A stretch of DNA of 46,545 nt from Acidobacteriota bacterium. GTDB lineage: Bacteria > Acidobacteriota > Terriglobia > Terriglobales > Acidobacteriaceae. Shown here one piece after another: positions 12,538 through 20,097 of this stretch (position 1 is its first letter; each line of letters begins with the position of its first letter). The notes under the pieces are model-generated. The model had not been told where the DNA came from and ran no database searches. It saw nothing but the letters and a program-made list of their open reading frames with translations. The stretch lies in assembly GCA_019351975.1 (NCBI GenBank), contig JABBOG010000030.1, positions 1 through 46,545 on the forward strand, in the 5' to 3' direction. Both the position numbers and the translations under genes were made by a program.

Positions 12538-13728
12538 TTATGCCGCGATGCCCGTTTCGACTGCATCTATCGGCGGGATGGTTTGCCCGGCGATAAGTGC
12601 CGCGAGTGCGTTCTGAGCTTCCCTCTTATCCTCCGTAACGGCCTGCGCGTAAAGCTCCATTGTGATGTCTGCCGTCGCGTGACGCATCAACTCTTGCGTG
12701 GTTTTCACGCTTGAGCCGGAGGACATCAGCAGCGATGCGGCGGTGCGGCGGAACGTGTGCCAGCCGATACGCTTGAGGATGCCCAGCCGCTTTGCTGCCG
12801 GTAGGATATGCCGCCGTAGAAGCATGTCCGGCCAGTACGGAAGTCTGCCGAAAGACACCGGGCTTGCAAACACCCAATCGGAGGACTTCGCGTATTCCGT
12901 TTGCTCACGCCAGCATGTGAGAGCTGACGCGAGATCATCGGTCATCGGTAGGGGTTTGCGCGATGTCTCGGTTTTCGGCTTGCCTTCGATTTGGTCAACC
13001 AGGCTCCGAACGATGCGGATAGTCCGCCGCTCAAAGTCCAAGTCTTCCCATCGAAGGCCAAACAGTTCACCGCGCCGCATACCTGTGATGGCTGCCAGCA
13101 TAGTGACTGTCCGGGCAGGTTCGGAGAGTTCGCCAAGAATACCGCGAATCTCCAGGGGCGTAAGGATGTCCGGCGTCTCTACGCGCTTGCTACTGCACCG
13201 CGCAAGAGCAATGGGGTTGTTTGGTGCCCATTGATAACGCATACCGTGACGGAAGAGCGTACCGAACACGCCTTTGACTTTCGTCTTGGTCGCTGGCGCA
13301 TAGGGCATCTTCTCTAACCATCGTTCGACTGCAATAGGCCGTACATCCTGCAAACGATACTTCCCCCATTCAGGCAGGATGATGTCATTCAGGTTGTGCC
13401 GGTAGACCTGTTGCACTCGCGTGGTATGCCTGCCACTCTCCAACTCCGTTTCTGTGTAGTGGGAGATAAGTTCGGCTACCGTGCGACTCACCGGAACAGA
13501 TGAAACAGTCGCGTTGATATCAAGTTTCAGACCTTCGACGGCCTTCTGAGCGGCTGCCTTAGTGCGTATTTGACTCACCGGGCCGACGATTTTCTTTCGG
13601 TATGTTGATGTCCCATCGGCGCGATACTCCCGCCAACGGTAAACCCATACATCTTCCCCGGTGTTCCTCTTCTCAGTTTTCAAAGAACCCGCTTGGAAGC
13701 GGTCACGCTTGAGCGTCAGTTTGTTCAT
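12538..13728 (-). CDS. int: Tyrosine recombinase (phage integrase)
   Basis: 396 residues. It has an N-terminal SAM-like core-binding domain (PVSRTVAELISHYTETEL onward, about residues 75-170) and a catalytic domain (about 185-375). Visible catalytic residues are the first Arg in TGMRRGELFGLRW, the HxxR box in WHTFRRTA, the His in LMRHATADIT and the nucleophile Tyr in MELYAQAV. It would integrate and excise the element at tRNA-Pro. The start is ATG 13728 (AAAGGA ten bases upstream); a 25-residue longer frame overlaps the excisionase-like gene. The stop lies only 11 bases from the putative arm site and 64 bases from the attachment repeat. Confidence 0.95.
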   Translation of the reverse strand: MNKLTLKRDRFQAGSLKTEKRNTGEDVWVYRWREYRADGTSTYRKKIVGPVSQIRTKAAAQKAVEGLKLDINATVSSVPVSRTVAELISHYTETELESGRHTTRVQQVYRHNLNDIILPEWGKYRLQDVRPIAVERWLEKMPYAPATKTKVKGVFGTLFRHGMRYQWAPNNPIALARCSSKRVETPDILTPLEIRGILGELSEPARTVTMLAAITGMRRGELFGLRWEDLDFERRTIRIVRSLVDQIEGKPKTETSRKPLPMTDDLASALTCWREQTEYAKSSDWVFASPVSFGRLPYWPDMLLRRHILPAAKRLGILKRIGWHTFRRTAASLLMSSGSSVKTTQELMRHATADITMELYAQAVTEDKREAQNALAALIAGQTIPPIDAVETGIAA

Positions 13729-13748
13729 GTCGCCTAGTCCTTTCGTGG

Positions 13749-14000
13749 TTAGGCGGCGTGAACGGCATTCGTAGGATACAGGTTCGAATCTGACGAAAGC
13801 CACTTGCTCACTTCGCTGGGTAAGAACAACACCTTTCGGGCGCTCAGGCGGCGGCTAGGGATGCGGCCCTCACGCGCCCATTTCAGGATTGTGACGTGGT
13901 GGAGAGGAACGATCTTCGATAGCTCTTGTGCGGTGAGTGGGGTTTCGATTGCCGGTACAGAAGGCGTACCGGATACGGTTGATCGGCTGGAGGTGTCCAA
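13749..14000 (-). CDS. Excisionase-like MerR/HTH-17 DNA-binding protein
   Basis: 83 residues. After a disordered Ser/Thr/Pro-rich start, the segment LTAQELSKIVPLHHVTILKWAREGRIPSRRL matches the winged helix-turn-helix of excisionase/MerR-type helix_turn_helix_17 proteins. The conserved ending KVLFLPSEVSKWL follows. It lies directly upstream of the integrase gene, the usual place for a recombination directionality factor. The start is TTG 14000 with no strong ribosome site, so a shorter product is possible. Confidence 0.8.
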   Translation of the reverse strand: MDTSSRSTVSGTPSVPAIETPLTAQELSKIVPLHHVTILKWAREGRIPSRRLSARKVLFLPSEVSKWLSSDSNLYPTNAVHAA

Positions 14001-14288
14001 GGTTGGACCAGGTACCCGCGCACTACGGGCGTCTGCGCCATTCGCCAGAAGGCGAACGGAGAATAAGGGCGAGTGAACAGCCCTGTTCTGAAGTCAAACC
14101 CGCATCAGGATGAAGGGTTTCAAGCGAAGCGTTGCAGGGATGACTAAGACAACAATAGCACGGATCCCCAATAAAATCAAGGGTAAACGCATCGAAGCCG
14201 ATATGAATCTGCGAGAGTTTCTGTGAAGTGTTTAGAGATTCGTTTGCGACGCAGAACGGCCCTAGAAGCGTTTTGGGATGAACGGTGC

Positions 14289-14411
14289 GAGCTGCTAGGA
14301 CACGATTCAATCAAGACGACTGAGAAACATTACGCAAAGTGGGTGAAGTCCAGGCAGGACCGGTTAGACGCACTGGTGGTAAAAACATGGGCGCGTAGAA
14401 AGCCGTCGTGA
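14289..14411 (+). pseudogene. Relic of a second tyrosine integrase (C-terminal end)
   Basis: The frame reads ELLGHDSIKTTEKHYAKWV and then RQDRLDALV to a normal stop. This is the extreme C-terminus of a tyrosine recombinase, including the LGH box and nucleophile Tyr (KHY). The rest of the gene is absent upstream; the preceding codons show no integrase sequence. It points opposite to the intact integrase and is a different subtype, so it is the remains of another element. Non-functional. Confidence 0.8.
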
Positions 14412-14423
14412 CGCATCGGAGCG

Positions 14424-14717
14424 TCAAAGTTCGCGTTTGAAAATCATCCATTGGATATCTGACGGATCGGCTACAGAGTATGTTTTCGTATCGTCCTCAT
14501 CATCGGTTCCGACAGATAGCTCTTTACCAGCAGCGAACGGAAGCAAAGAGCCACATAGTTCCCACCCATTTTCCCCGGCGGCCTTCAGGAATGAATCTAC
14601 GTGGAGACAGGAGATCGAATCAATACCCTCCATCTCTTTTGGCATACCTGAGATGCAAGGTTCGCTCAGCTTCCGATTGCGTTGATAGACAACCTGCGCA
14701 TATTCCCATTTCTTCAT
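14424..14717 (-). CDS. DUF4177-like small protein
   Basis: 97 residues starting MKKWEYAQVVYQ, with a central FLKAAGENGWELCGSLLPF and a terminal WMIFKREL. The pattern of an opening WEY strand, a helix ending in G-WEL and a final strand with IFKR is that of the DUF4177 fold found in many small bacterial and phage proteins. Function unknown. GGAG is placed about eight bases before the ATG. It lies downstream of the terminator that ends the virion-like block, so it is probably transcribed separately or is accessory cargo. Confidence 0.7.
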   Translation of the reverse strand: MKKWEYAQVVYQRNRKLSEPCISGMPKEMEGIDSISCLHVDSFLKAAGENGWELCGSLLPFAAGKELSVGTDDEDDTKTYSVADPSDIQWMIFKREL

Positions 14718-14837
14718 AAATCATCTCCGTTATGCCTCAAGCGTATCAGCGTTGCTACGGGATAGCATAGAACGCGATGCTTGAAGAACGACTTCAAGAG
14801 AGATCACGCTCGATATCTATACATTGGCCGCAAACGC

Positions 14838-14876
14838 AGAAAACTCCCCGCCAGACCGGGATAGCCTAACGGGGAG
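14838..14876 (-). terminator. Rho-independent terminator after the leftward virion-like block
   Basis: On the minus strand a 7-bp perfect stem (CTCCCCG 14876-14870 with CGGGGAG 14850-14844) encloses a 19-nt loop and is followed by TTTT. It lies 56-94 bases beyond the stop of the 88-residue gene. Confidence 0.7.
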
Positions 14877-14931
14877 CGTACCGGCGAAGGAGTGGGAGAC
14901 GCCGGGATATCGAGTTTGTGATGCGCTTCGG

Positions 14932-15198
14932 TTACACGCCCGCGACTGAGAGCACGTCGCCAGCCGTTCCGAGTGCCCATAACGAGTTTGTATTGCCGCC
15001 ATGGATTATGAGTCTGACGCTTTGCCCCTGCTGTAGCAGATAGCCGGTTGTAGCTGTCACCGTGGGCGCGTTGCCAAGCACAATGGCGGCGGCGTTGGTT
15101 GACGGCGCGGCGATTGTGACGGAACGGACGATGTGGTTGTTGGGGAGATTCTGGGCAGTACCGGATACGGCGATGGATTGCTGAAAGCTGACTACCAT
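14932..15198 (-). CDS. Small virion-like protein (possible decoration or spike component)
   Basis: 88 residues, almost lacking charged residues, rich in Ala, Val, Thr, Ser and Asn, with a predicted all-beta pattern (SIAVSGTAQNLPNNHIVRSVTIAAPS ... VRLIIHGGNTNSLWALGTAGDVLSVAGV, quoted in parts). This composition is typical of phage decoration, spike or short tail proteins. It is the last gene of the leftward block before the terminator. AGAGAAG four bases before the ATG gives a fair ribosome site. The assignment as a virion protein is inference from composition and position. Confidence 0.65.
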   Translation of the reverse strand: MVVSFQQSIAVSGTAQNLPNNHIVRSVTIAAPSTNAAAIVLGNAPTVTATTGYLLQQGQSVRLIIHGGNTNSLWALGTAGDVLSVAGV

Positions 15199-15292
15199 TG
15201 TTCTTCTCTATTGCCCTAGCAGGTGTTTCGAGAGCGCGTATCGCGGCACAATTGCCGTGTTGTCGCGAGTAAGAATGCTAAAACCTTACGCA

Positions 15293-16006
15293 TTACTGAC
15301 TTCTTCCGGTGATAAGTGTGGCCTTGAGTAGATTCGCCTGCGCAGTGCAGGTATCTGTTGCCGAGCGCAGGATACGCACCGTCATGGGTGTTGGGACTGT
15401 AGAGGTAGCAGGCGGGAAGTCGTTCGCTCCCGGCGTGGCAATCCCTGAAAGGACCGCTGTCACGGTATAGGTATTGGCTGTGGCGCTCACCGTCGTAGAT
15501 ACACTCAAAGGCGATCCAAACGTGGTTGTGCCAGCATCTCCACTCTCCGGACAAGCCGTTTCCACTTCCCAGATCACCGTACCGCTCGTACCAGGCGTAT
15601 AGAAGTCAAACTGTATCGCAGAGCTTGTCCAATACGGCGGGAGCGTCGTGGTGAACTCCGCATACTCGGGCGCCGTCGGCTGTGGTGCAAATGCCATGTA
15701 GCCAAGCGCGGAGGATGCCGAATTGACGCTGCCTACAACCGGCGCATTCGCACTGTACCTCGTCATACCCGCCGCAAACGCCGATCCAGTGTCCGACACA
15801 GCCGCGAGGATCGCTGTGTAGTCGAGAGGGGGCGTGCTGAGTCCACCTCCCGTGCCATAGGCGGAGATGTTACCGTACACATCCGTTTGCCACTGGATGT
15901 TGGAAGAGCCTGATGGAGCATCCGGCGTGGTGTCGCTGAGTACGGCCTTCCCGAATCTGCCGAGTATCAGGTTTATGTCGTTACTGGTTTGTTCTATGAA
16001 TCCCAT
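15293..16006 (-). CDS. Virion-like beta-rich protein (tail/receptor-binding candidate)
   Basis: 237 residues. The N-terminal 30 residues are helical (MGFIEQTSNDINLILGRFGK). The rest is Ser/Thr/Gly/Ala-rich and beta-predicted, with AEFTTTLPPYWTSSAIQFDF and VIWEVETACPE recalling jelly-roll modules of phage tail fibres and appendages. Few charged residues are present. AAAGGAAAG lies before the ATG. It follows the 468-residue gene by 20 bases and is presumably co-transcribed. I do not recognise a specific family; a host-contact or appendage role is plausible but unproven. Confidence 0.65.
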   Translation of the reverse strand: MGFIEQTSNDINLILGRFGKAVLSDTTPDAPSGSSNIQWQTDVYGNISAYGTGGGLSTPPLDYTAILAAVSDTGSAFAAGMTRYSANAPVVGSVNSASSALGYMAFAPQPTAPEYAEFTTTLPPYWTSSAIQFDFYTPGTSGTVIWEVETACPESGDAGTTTFGSPLSVSTTVSATANTYTVTAVLSGIATPGANDFPPATSTVPTPMTVRILRSATDTCTAQANLLKATLITGRSQ

Positions 16007-16026
16007 AACTTTCCTTTAGTGCTTGT

Positions 16027-17433
16027 CTACTGTCCGCCTAATAGCTCATGCGCGAAGTGATATCCCGCCGCTCCCGCTCCCGTCAGCCCTGCGGCGGACG
16101 CACCGCGCCTGATCCACACGTTACGCGCTGCAATCTTCTGTGCTGCCAAATGTGCAGCGTCTACGTCGTGTAAGAGCTGGGCAGCTCTATCCTCACCGAT
16201 AGCCTGCACAAGCCGGGACGGAGTGCCGGGGTACTTCGGATTGGGCGTTGCGAGCTGCTGTAGACGGTTCCATAGCGGCTTGGTCCGGACGTTCGTTGCG
16301 GCGGTGTTGTCCGCACCGCTCGCCAGTTGTGACGGGTGAACGTCAGTAGACGCGCGGACTGCTTTAGAGACATCCTGCAATGCCATCGCCCTACGGTGGA
16401 GCGCATCGGCTTGATCTATCGTCGCAGGATCGATGCCTTTTGCCTGTAGCTGTTCGATTGCAGCATCACGTGCGGCCTTGGCATCGGCTAGACGGTCTGC
16501 GAGCTGTTTATCTCGCGCCGGGTCTAGCCCTACTTCATCACGGATCGCACGGGAGACATTATCGATGGCTTCCTCAAACGACTGGAATCGCGTCCCACCC
16601 AAAGCCGTATCCAGCGAAGCATACATATCGTGTGCTTTGCTGCGAAGAGCGTTGGAAAGTGTCTGCGTCACGTCGCGAACCGTGGTGCCATCTGGAATCG
16701 AGACGCCATGTTCGGCGGCTGCATCTTGAATGGCTGAGGTAATCGCGCCCTGTATCTTTGGCTGAAGAGATTTCAGAGAGACGAAGCCCTTCGCACCGTT
16801 GGCCGCACGTTCCGCTTGCGAGAGGATCGCTTCGCCACCTTGACCGGCAAGTTCTCCGGCAACGGGTGAAGCAAACCCACCGGGGATTTGAGTCGCGTCG
16901 AGTGCGCCCCCTACGGTATCTTTCACGCCCTGCCAACGCTGTCCAGGCGTAGCGACTTCAGCACCGCCCTTCGTGGCACGCAAGAGGCCAAGCGGAAGGC
17001 TGCCCATGAAGTCCGCAACGCCGGGTGAGACTCCACTGTCGATGCCGTTCGCTCCGAGTTTATGAAGCAACGCGCCGAGCGTGGTTATAGAGGTTCCGTT
17101 CCGAAGATCGCCTGCAACTGCCGTAGCCCAATTTTTTACATGGTCTGCGGTCGTGCTGTTTGGCACGGCGGACACCCTGCCGGTAGGGAATGTCTCGGCT
17201 GCATAGGATGACTGTGCAGGCGCCTGTTGTGTGGATGTCTGCACCGCAAGGGGTTTGGCTACAGGTGCGGCGTCGAAGGTCATGCCCGAATCCGTATTCT
17301 GATTGGAAGACGGTACCGGCGGCGGGGCTGGGGATGGAACGGACAGAGCTTGCGTCACGGGTGCGGCGTCGAACGTCATTCCCGCGTCTGTCCCTTGGCT
17401 GGGGTTTGAAGGTGTTACAGGTGCAGTAGCCAT
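16027..17433 (-). CDS. Large phage-type internal (DNA ejection?) protein with repeated N-terminal motif
   Basis: 468 residues. The disordered N-terminus carries the same eleven-residue motif twice, D-(A/S)-GMTFDAAPV at residues 16-26 and 48-58. A long helical, coiled-coil-like middle follows (e.g. RDKQLADRLADAKAARDAAIEQL). A hydrophobic Gly/Ala C-terminal helix (SAAGLTGAGAAGYHFAHELLG) could insert into a membrane. This architecture is typical of internal virion or ejection proteins of podovirus-like phages. Its ATG overlaps the previous stop by one base (TGATG), so it is coupled to the 780-residue gene. No lysozyme or transglycosylase motif was seen. Confidence 0.65.
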   Translation of the reverse strand: MATAPVTPSNPSQGTDAGMTFDAAPVTQALSVPSPAPPPVPSSNQNTDSGMTFDAAPVAKPLAVQTSTQQAPAQSSYAAETFPTGRVSAVPNSTTADHVKNWATAVAGDLRNGTSITTLGALLHKLGANGIDSGVSPGVADFMGSLPLGLLRATKGGAEVATPGQRWQGVKDTVGGALDATQIPGGFASPVAGELAGQGGEAILSQAERAANGAKGFVSLKSLQPKIQGAITSAIQDAAAEHGVSIPDGTTVRDVTQTLSNALRSKAHDMYASLDTALGGTRFQSFEEAIDNVSRAIRDEVGLDPARDKQLADRLADAKAARDAAIEQLQAKGIDPATIDQADALHRRAMALQDVSKAVRASTDVHPSQLASGADNTAATNVRTKPLWNRLQQLATPNPKYPGTPSRLVQAIGEDRAAQLLHDVDAAHLAAQKIAARNVWIRRGASAAGLTGAGAAGYHFAHELLGGQ

Positions 17434-19775
17434 CAGAATTTCACCACTTGGCCGCTAGCCGTTCGATACCCAATGATGTTCCCGGTTGCATCTCTTCCGG
17501 GTGTTGCTCCAGCGGGTACGACTCGCGGGGCTTGGACTGGGGCGCTAGGATTCGCGGTGCGGTTGCCGCTCCCGTTGGGCTGAGTTGTCTGCTGTTGCTG
17601 TGGCTGTTGCTGCGACTGGCGTTGATAGTCGGCAACCGTCGTCAACCTATCTTCATTCGCGTATCTGCTGGCGATGTCGTTGATGCTGGACAAAGCACCG
17701 CCGAACTGGTCCGGGTTCATTCCAGGCTGGATAAGATTACCCATCTTATCGAGAATCTGACTGGAGAATCGCGACGTGTGCATCTTCGTTGCGGCGGTTT
17801 GGAGGAAGCTGAGGTCATCCAAGAACTTCTGCGATGCTTTGTCGCCGTAGCCTAATTTCGCGATTGCCGACTTGCTGCGACCCGAAAGAGGACCGGCCAA
17901 GGCGGGATTCTCCTGCAACGCTGCCTGCAAGCCTGAAGATATGGCCAGGACTTGCCGTGCGGTATCAGCGGTCTGCTTCTCCTGAGCTGAGGGCTTGTAC
18001 GTTGAAACCAAGTCCTGCGGAATGACATCACCGCTGGCGTTCACAAGAGCGGACGGCGGGGCGTTGTCCAGGCTAAGGGTTTCGCCGGTGACGGGATTCT
18101 TGCCGAAGCGATACATCGCCTCAACGTCCGTCCCGTCCGCGTGGGCGCGTGCTCCCGCCTCGCTGTATGCTGCCTGAGACTTCTGCTGTTTATCAGCCGC
18201 GAGATACGCCTGTGCGCGTCTGACTTCGCGTGGTGAGCTTGCCGGGTCCGTGGCTATGCTCTGAGCTTGGTCCGCGTTTTTGATCGGCTCTGGCGTCACT
18301 GCGTCGTGATAAGCGGATAGAACCTTCCATCCCTTCGCAGGATCACCGCCGCCGAACGCACCGGCGATGGTCTGCGCGGCCTGTGCATCAGGGTTGGGAA
18401 TCATCTGCTTTGGGTTGCGCGGATCGGGCTTCGTGGGGGCAGCCATCGCCTGTAACGACTCAGCAAAGTCCATCCCGTGAGAGATGTGCGAGTGAGACAC
18501 CCACTTCTGAGCCTTCATGAGGGCCGCACGAAGAACGGGGCCGTTGTCCTTGTCATTCAACTGTGCGTCGAAGTTCGGAATTGACTTCGCAAGCTCTTGA
18601 TCTCCCTTATCGGTTGATTTCGCGAGAGCAGACGAAACCTGCGAAACGTCCTGCTTCATCAGTTTGGTTGCGGTGAGCTGTGCATTCGCGTTGGCGAGCA
18701 TGGTGCCCGGTATCATGTAGTCGCTCGGAATCGTCGCGTTCTTGAATTGGGTCCATCCGGGTATCCCGGCATCTGCAAACGCCTTCGCCTGCTCGTTTGT
18801 CAGCGGAACTTTGGCCGATGGGTTCTGAATGATGCTGAAGGTCTGCTCGTACTTACCATTGATGTTGGTGAATCCGTCAGGAACTGCGATCTCGCGCGTC
18901 GGATCATACTTGCCGCTTTGAATGCCAGCACTCAGCGCATCCTGTGCAATGTCCCCTTCCATCACAGCACCGGCGTCTTTGTATGAGGAGAGAAGGCTTG
19001 CGTTCGTGTCTACGGTATCTTTCAGAGAATCGACGCCGTATCGCTCAGCCTGAGCGGTGTTCAGTACGGTGCGGCTGGATTGCTCAAAGGCGGCTGCCTT
19101 GCGAGTGAGCGACGATACCTGATTTGCGTAGTCCTGTTGCGCCGCTTGGTCTGTCTGCTGCTGAGCTTGTTGGCGCTGCTGTGCGATGTTTACACCTTGC
19201 TGCACACCAACTGCACCGGCCTTGCCGACAGCACCGGGGCCGGTCTCCGACAGTCCCGCGAGTCCACCCGTGAGTGCCGTCAGAGCGATTGCCATGCCTA
19301 TGGATGACTTCGACATCGGCAGAGCGGTGCGCGTCGCTGCGCCCGTTTGAGGATCGATGGTCGTCGCGTAGCGGGGTCCACCGGCTAGGGTTTCAGCGAC
19401 TTGTCGGAGCACGCTGGCGTGTCGAACCGCTGGCGGCGCGGGTGCAGGAGTCGCGTTCGAAACGCCGCCGATGGGCGTCCACTGCTGGGTTTGCGGGTTC
19501 CACCCAAAGTTACCGTCAGAGCTAACGTGGGAATACTGGGAGATGGACGGCTGCTGAGCCTGCGTCGGCTGTTGCTGCTGAGCCTGCGTCGTGGTGGACG
19601 CAGCGGGGGCCGGGGTCGCAGAGCTGGGCTGCTGTTGGTCCGGCGTCGTGGCGGGAGTAGGGGTCGTGGAGGACGCAGGGGTATCAGCGGTAGCAGGGTT
19701 CGTAGTGGACGGCGGCGTATTGTTTACAGCGGAGTTGTCGACGCTCTGTGAGGCGTCTGTCGGATCAATGGGCAT
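17433..19775 (-). CDS. Very large phage-type internal/ejection protein
   Basis: 780 residues, the longest product of the element. The first 130 residues are low-complexity Pro/Thr/Gln/Ala. A hydrophobic stretch (IGMAIALTALTGGLAGL) lies near residue 170, followed by a Gln-rich coiled coil (QQRQQAQQQTDQAAQQ) and about 450 residues of mostly helical sequence. The end is another Gln-rich linker and GRDATGNIIGYRTASGQVVKF-like beta hairpin (read in part). Gln/Ala-rich giants placed before small beta-rich tail proteins are typical of ejection proteins in short-tailed phages. Only a weak AGAAAG precedes the ATG, and a strong hairpin stands just upstream. No enzymatic motif was found. Confidence 0.65.
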   Translation of the reverse strand: MPIDPTDASQSVDNSAVNNTPPSTTNPATADTPASSTTPTPATTPDQQQPSSATPAPAASTTTQAQQQQPTQAQQPSISQYSHVSSDGNFGWNPQTQQWTPIGGVSNATPAPAPPAVRHASVLRQVAETLAGGPRYATTIDPQTGAATRTALPMSKSSIGMAIALTALTGGLAGLSETGPGAVGKAGAVGVQQGVNIAQQRQQAQQQTDQAAQQDYANQVSSLTRKAAAFEQSSRTVLNTAQAERYGVDSLKDTVDTNASLLSSYKDAGAVMEGDIAQDALSAGIQSGKYDPTREIAVPDGFTNINGKYEQTFSIIQNPSAKVPLTNEQAKAFADAGIPGWTQFKNATIPSDYMIPGTMLANANAQLTATKLMKQDVSQVSSALAKSTDKGDQELAKSIPNFDAQLNDKDNGPVLRAALMKAQKWVSHSHISHGMDFAESLQAMAAPTKPDPRNPKQMIPNPDAQAAQTIAGAFGGGDPAKGWKVLSAYHDAVTPEPIKNADQAQSIATDPASSPREVRRAQAYLAADKQQKSQAAYSEAGARAHADGTDVEAMYRFGKNPVTGETLSLDNAPPSALVNASGDVIPQDLVSTYKPSAQEKQTADTARQVLAISSGLQAALQENPALAGPLSGRSKSAIAKLGYGDKASQKFLDDLSFLQTAATKMHTSRFSSQILDKMGNLIQPGMNPDQFGGALSSINDIASRYANEDRLTTVADYQRQSQQQPQQQQTTQPNGSGNRTANPSAPVQAPRVVPAGATPGRDATGNIIGYRTASGQVVKF

Positions 19776-19793
19776 GGGTACTTTCTAAGAGGT

Positions 19794-19869
19794 GGGGCTG
19801 CGTCACATCTCCGCTGCAAGCAGCAGTAGCCCCCGACGCAGCCCCGTTGTCGCCAGACATGACGGGGGC
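19794..19869 (-). promoter_or_regulatory. Leader with two mutually exclusive hairpins before the 780-residue gene
   Basis: An 11-bp perfect inverted repeat (GGGGCTGCGTC at 19794-19804 and GACGCAGCCCC at 19835-19845) ends 18 bases before the start codon. The upstream arm can instead pair with ACGGGGGC at 19862-19869 through GCCCCGT at 19841-19847. The two stems share bases and cannot form together. A smaller GCTGC/GCAGC hairpin sits in the big loop. No T-tract follows. Confidence 0.5.
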
Positions 19870-19926
19870 ATTCTAAAGGCGGCCAAGCCATGTAGAGGAC
19901 AAGACGATGGCCGCCAATTCGATACT

Positions 19927-20097
19927 TTATTTCGGCGCTGCGTCAGCAGAAGGAGCTGAGAGCGCGGCGCGTGCCGCGTCGAAGTCCGATGTCGCGAGAC
20001 TGGCCTTTGCGTTGAGCAGGACCCGTCGCAGGAATGCTGACTGCGACTCTTTCGGCGGTTGCGGAGTCGTTGCCCGCTTCGCTTTGCGTCTCTTCAT
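19927..20097 (-). CDS. Small basic protein (56 aa), coupled to the preceding gene
   Basis: The frame reads MKRRKAKRATTPQPPKESQ, then AFLRRVLLNAKASLATSDFDAAR and an Ala/Pro-rich tail. Its ATG overlaps the stop of the zinc-ribbon/coiled-coil gene as ATGA, the same arrangement used by four other gene pairs in this block, and this is the main evidence that it is real. The very basic N-terminus suggests nucleic acid contact and the second half should be helical. No family recognised. It is the last gene before the leader hairpins of the 780-residue gene. Confidence 0.65.
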   Translation of the reverse strand: MKRRKAKRATTPQPPKESQSAFLRRVLLNAKASLATSDFDAARAALSAPSADAAPK

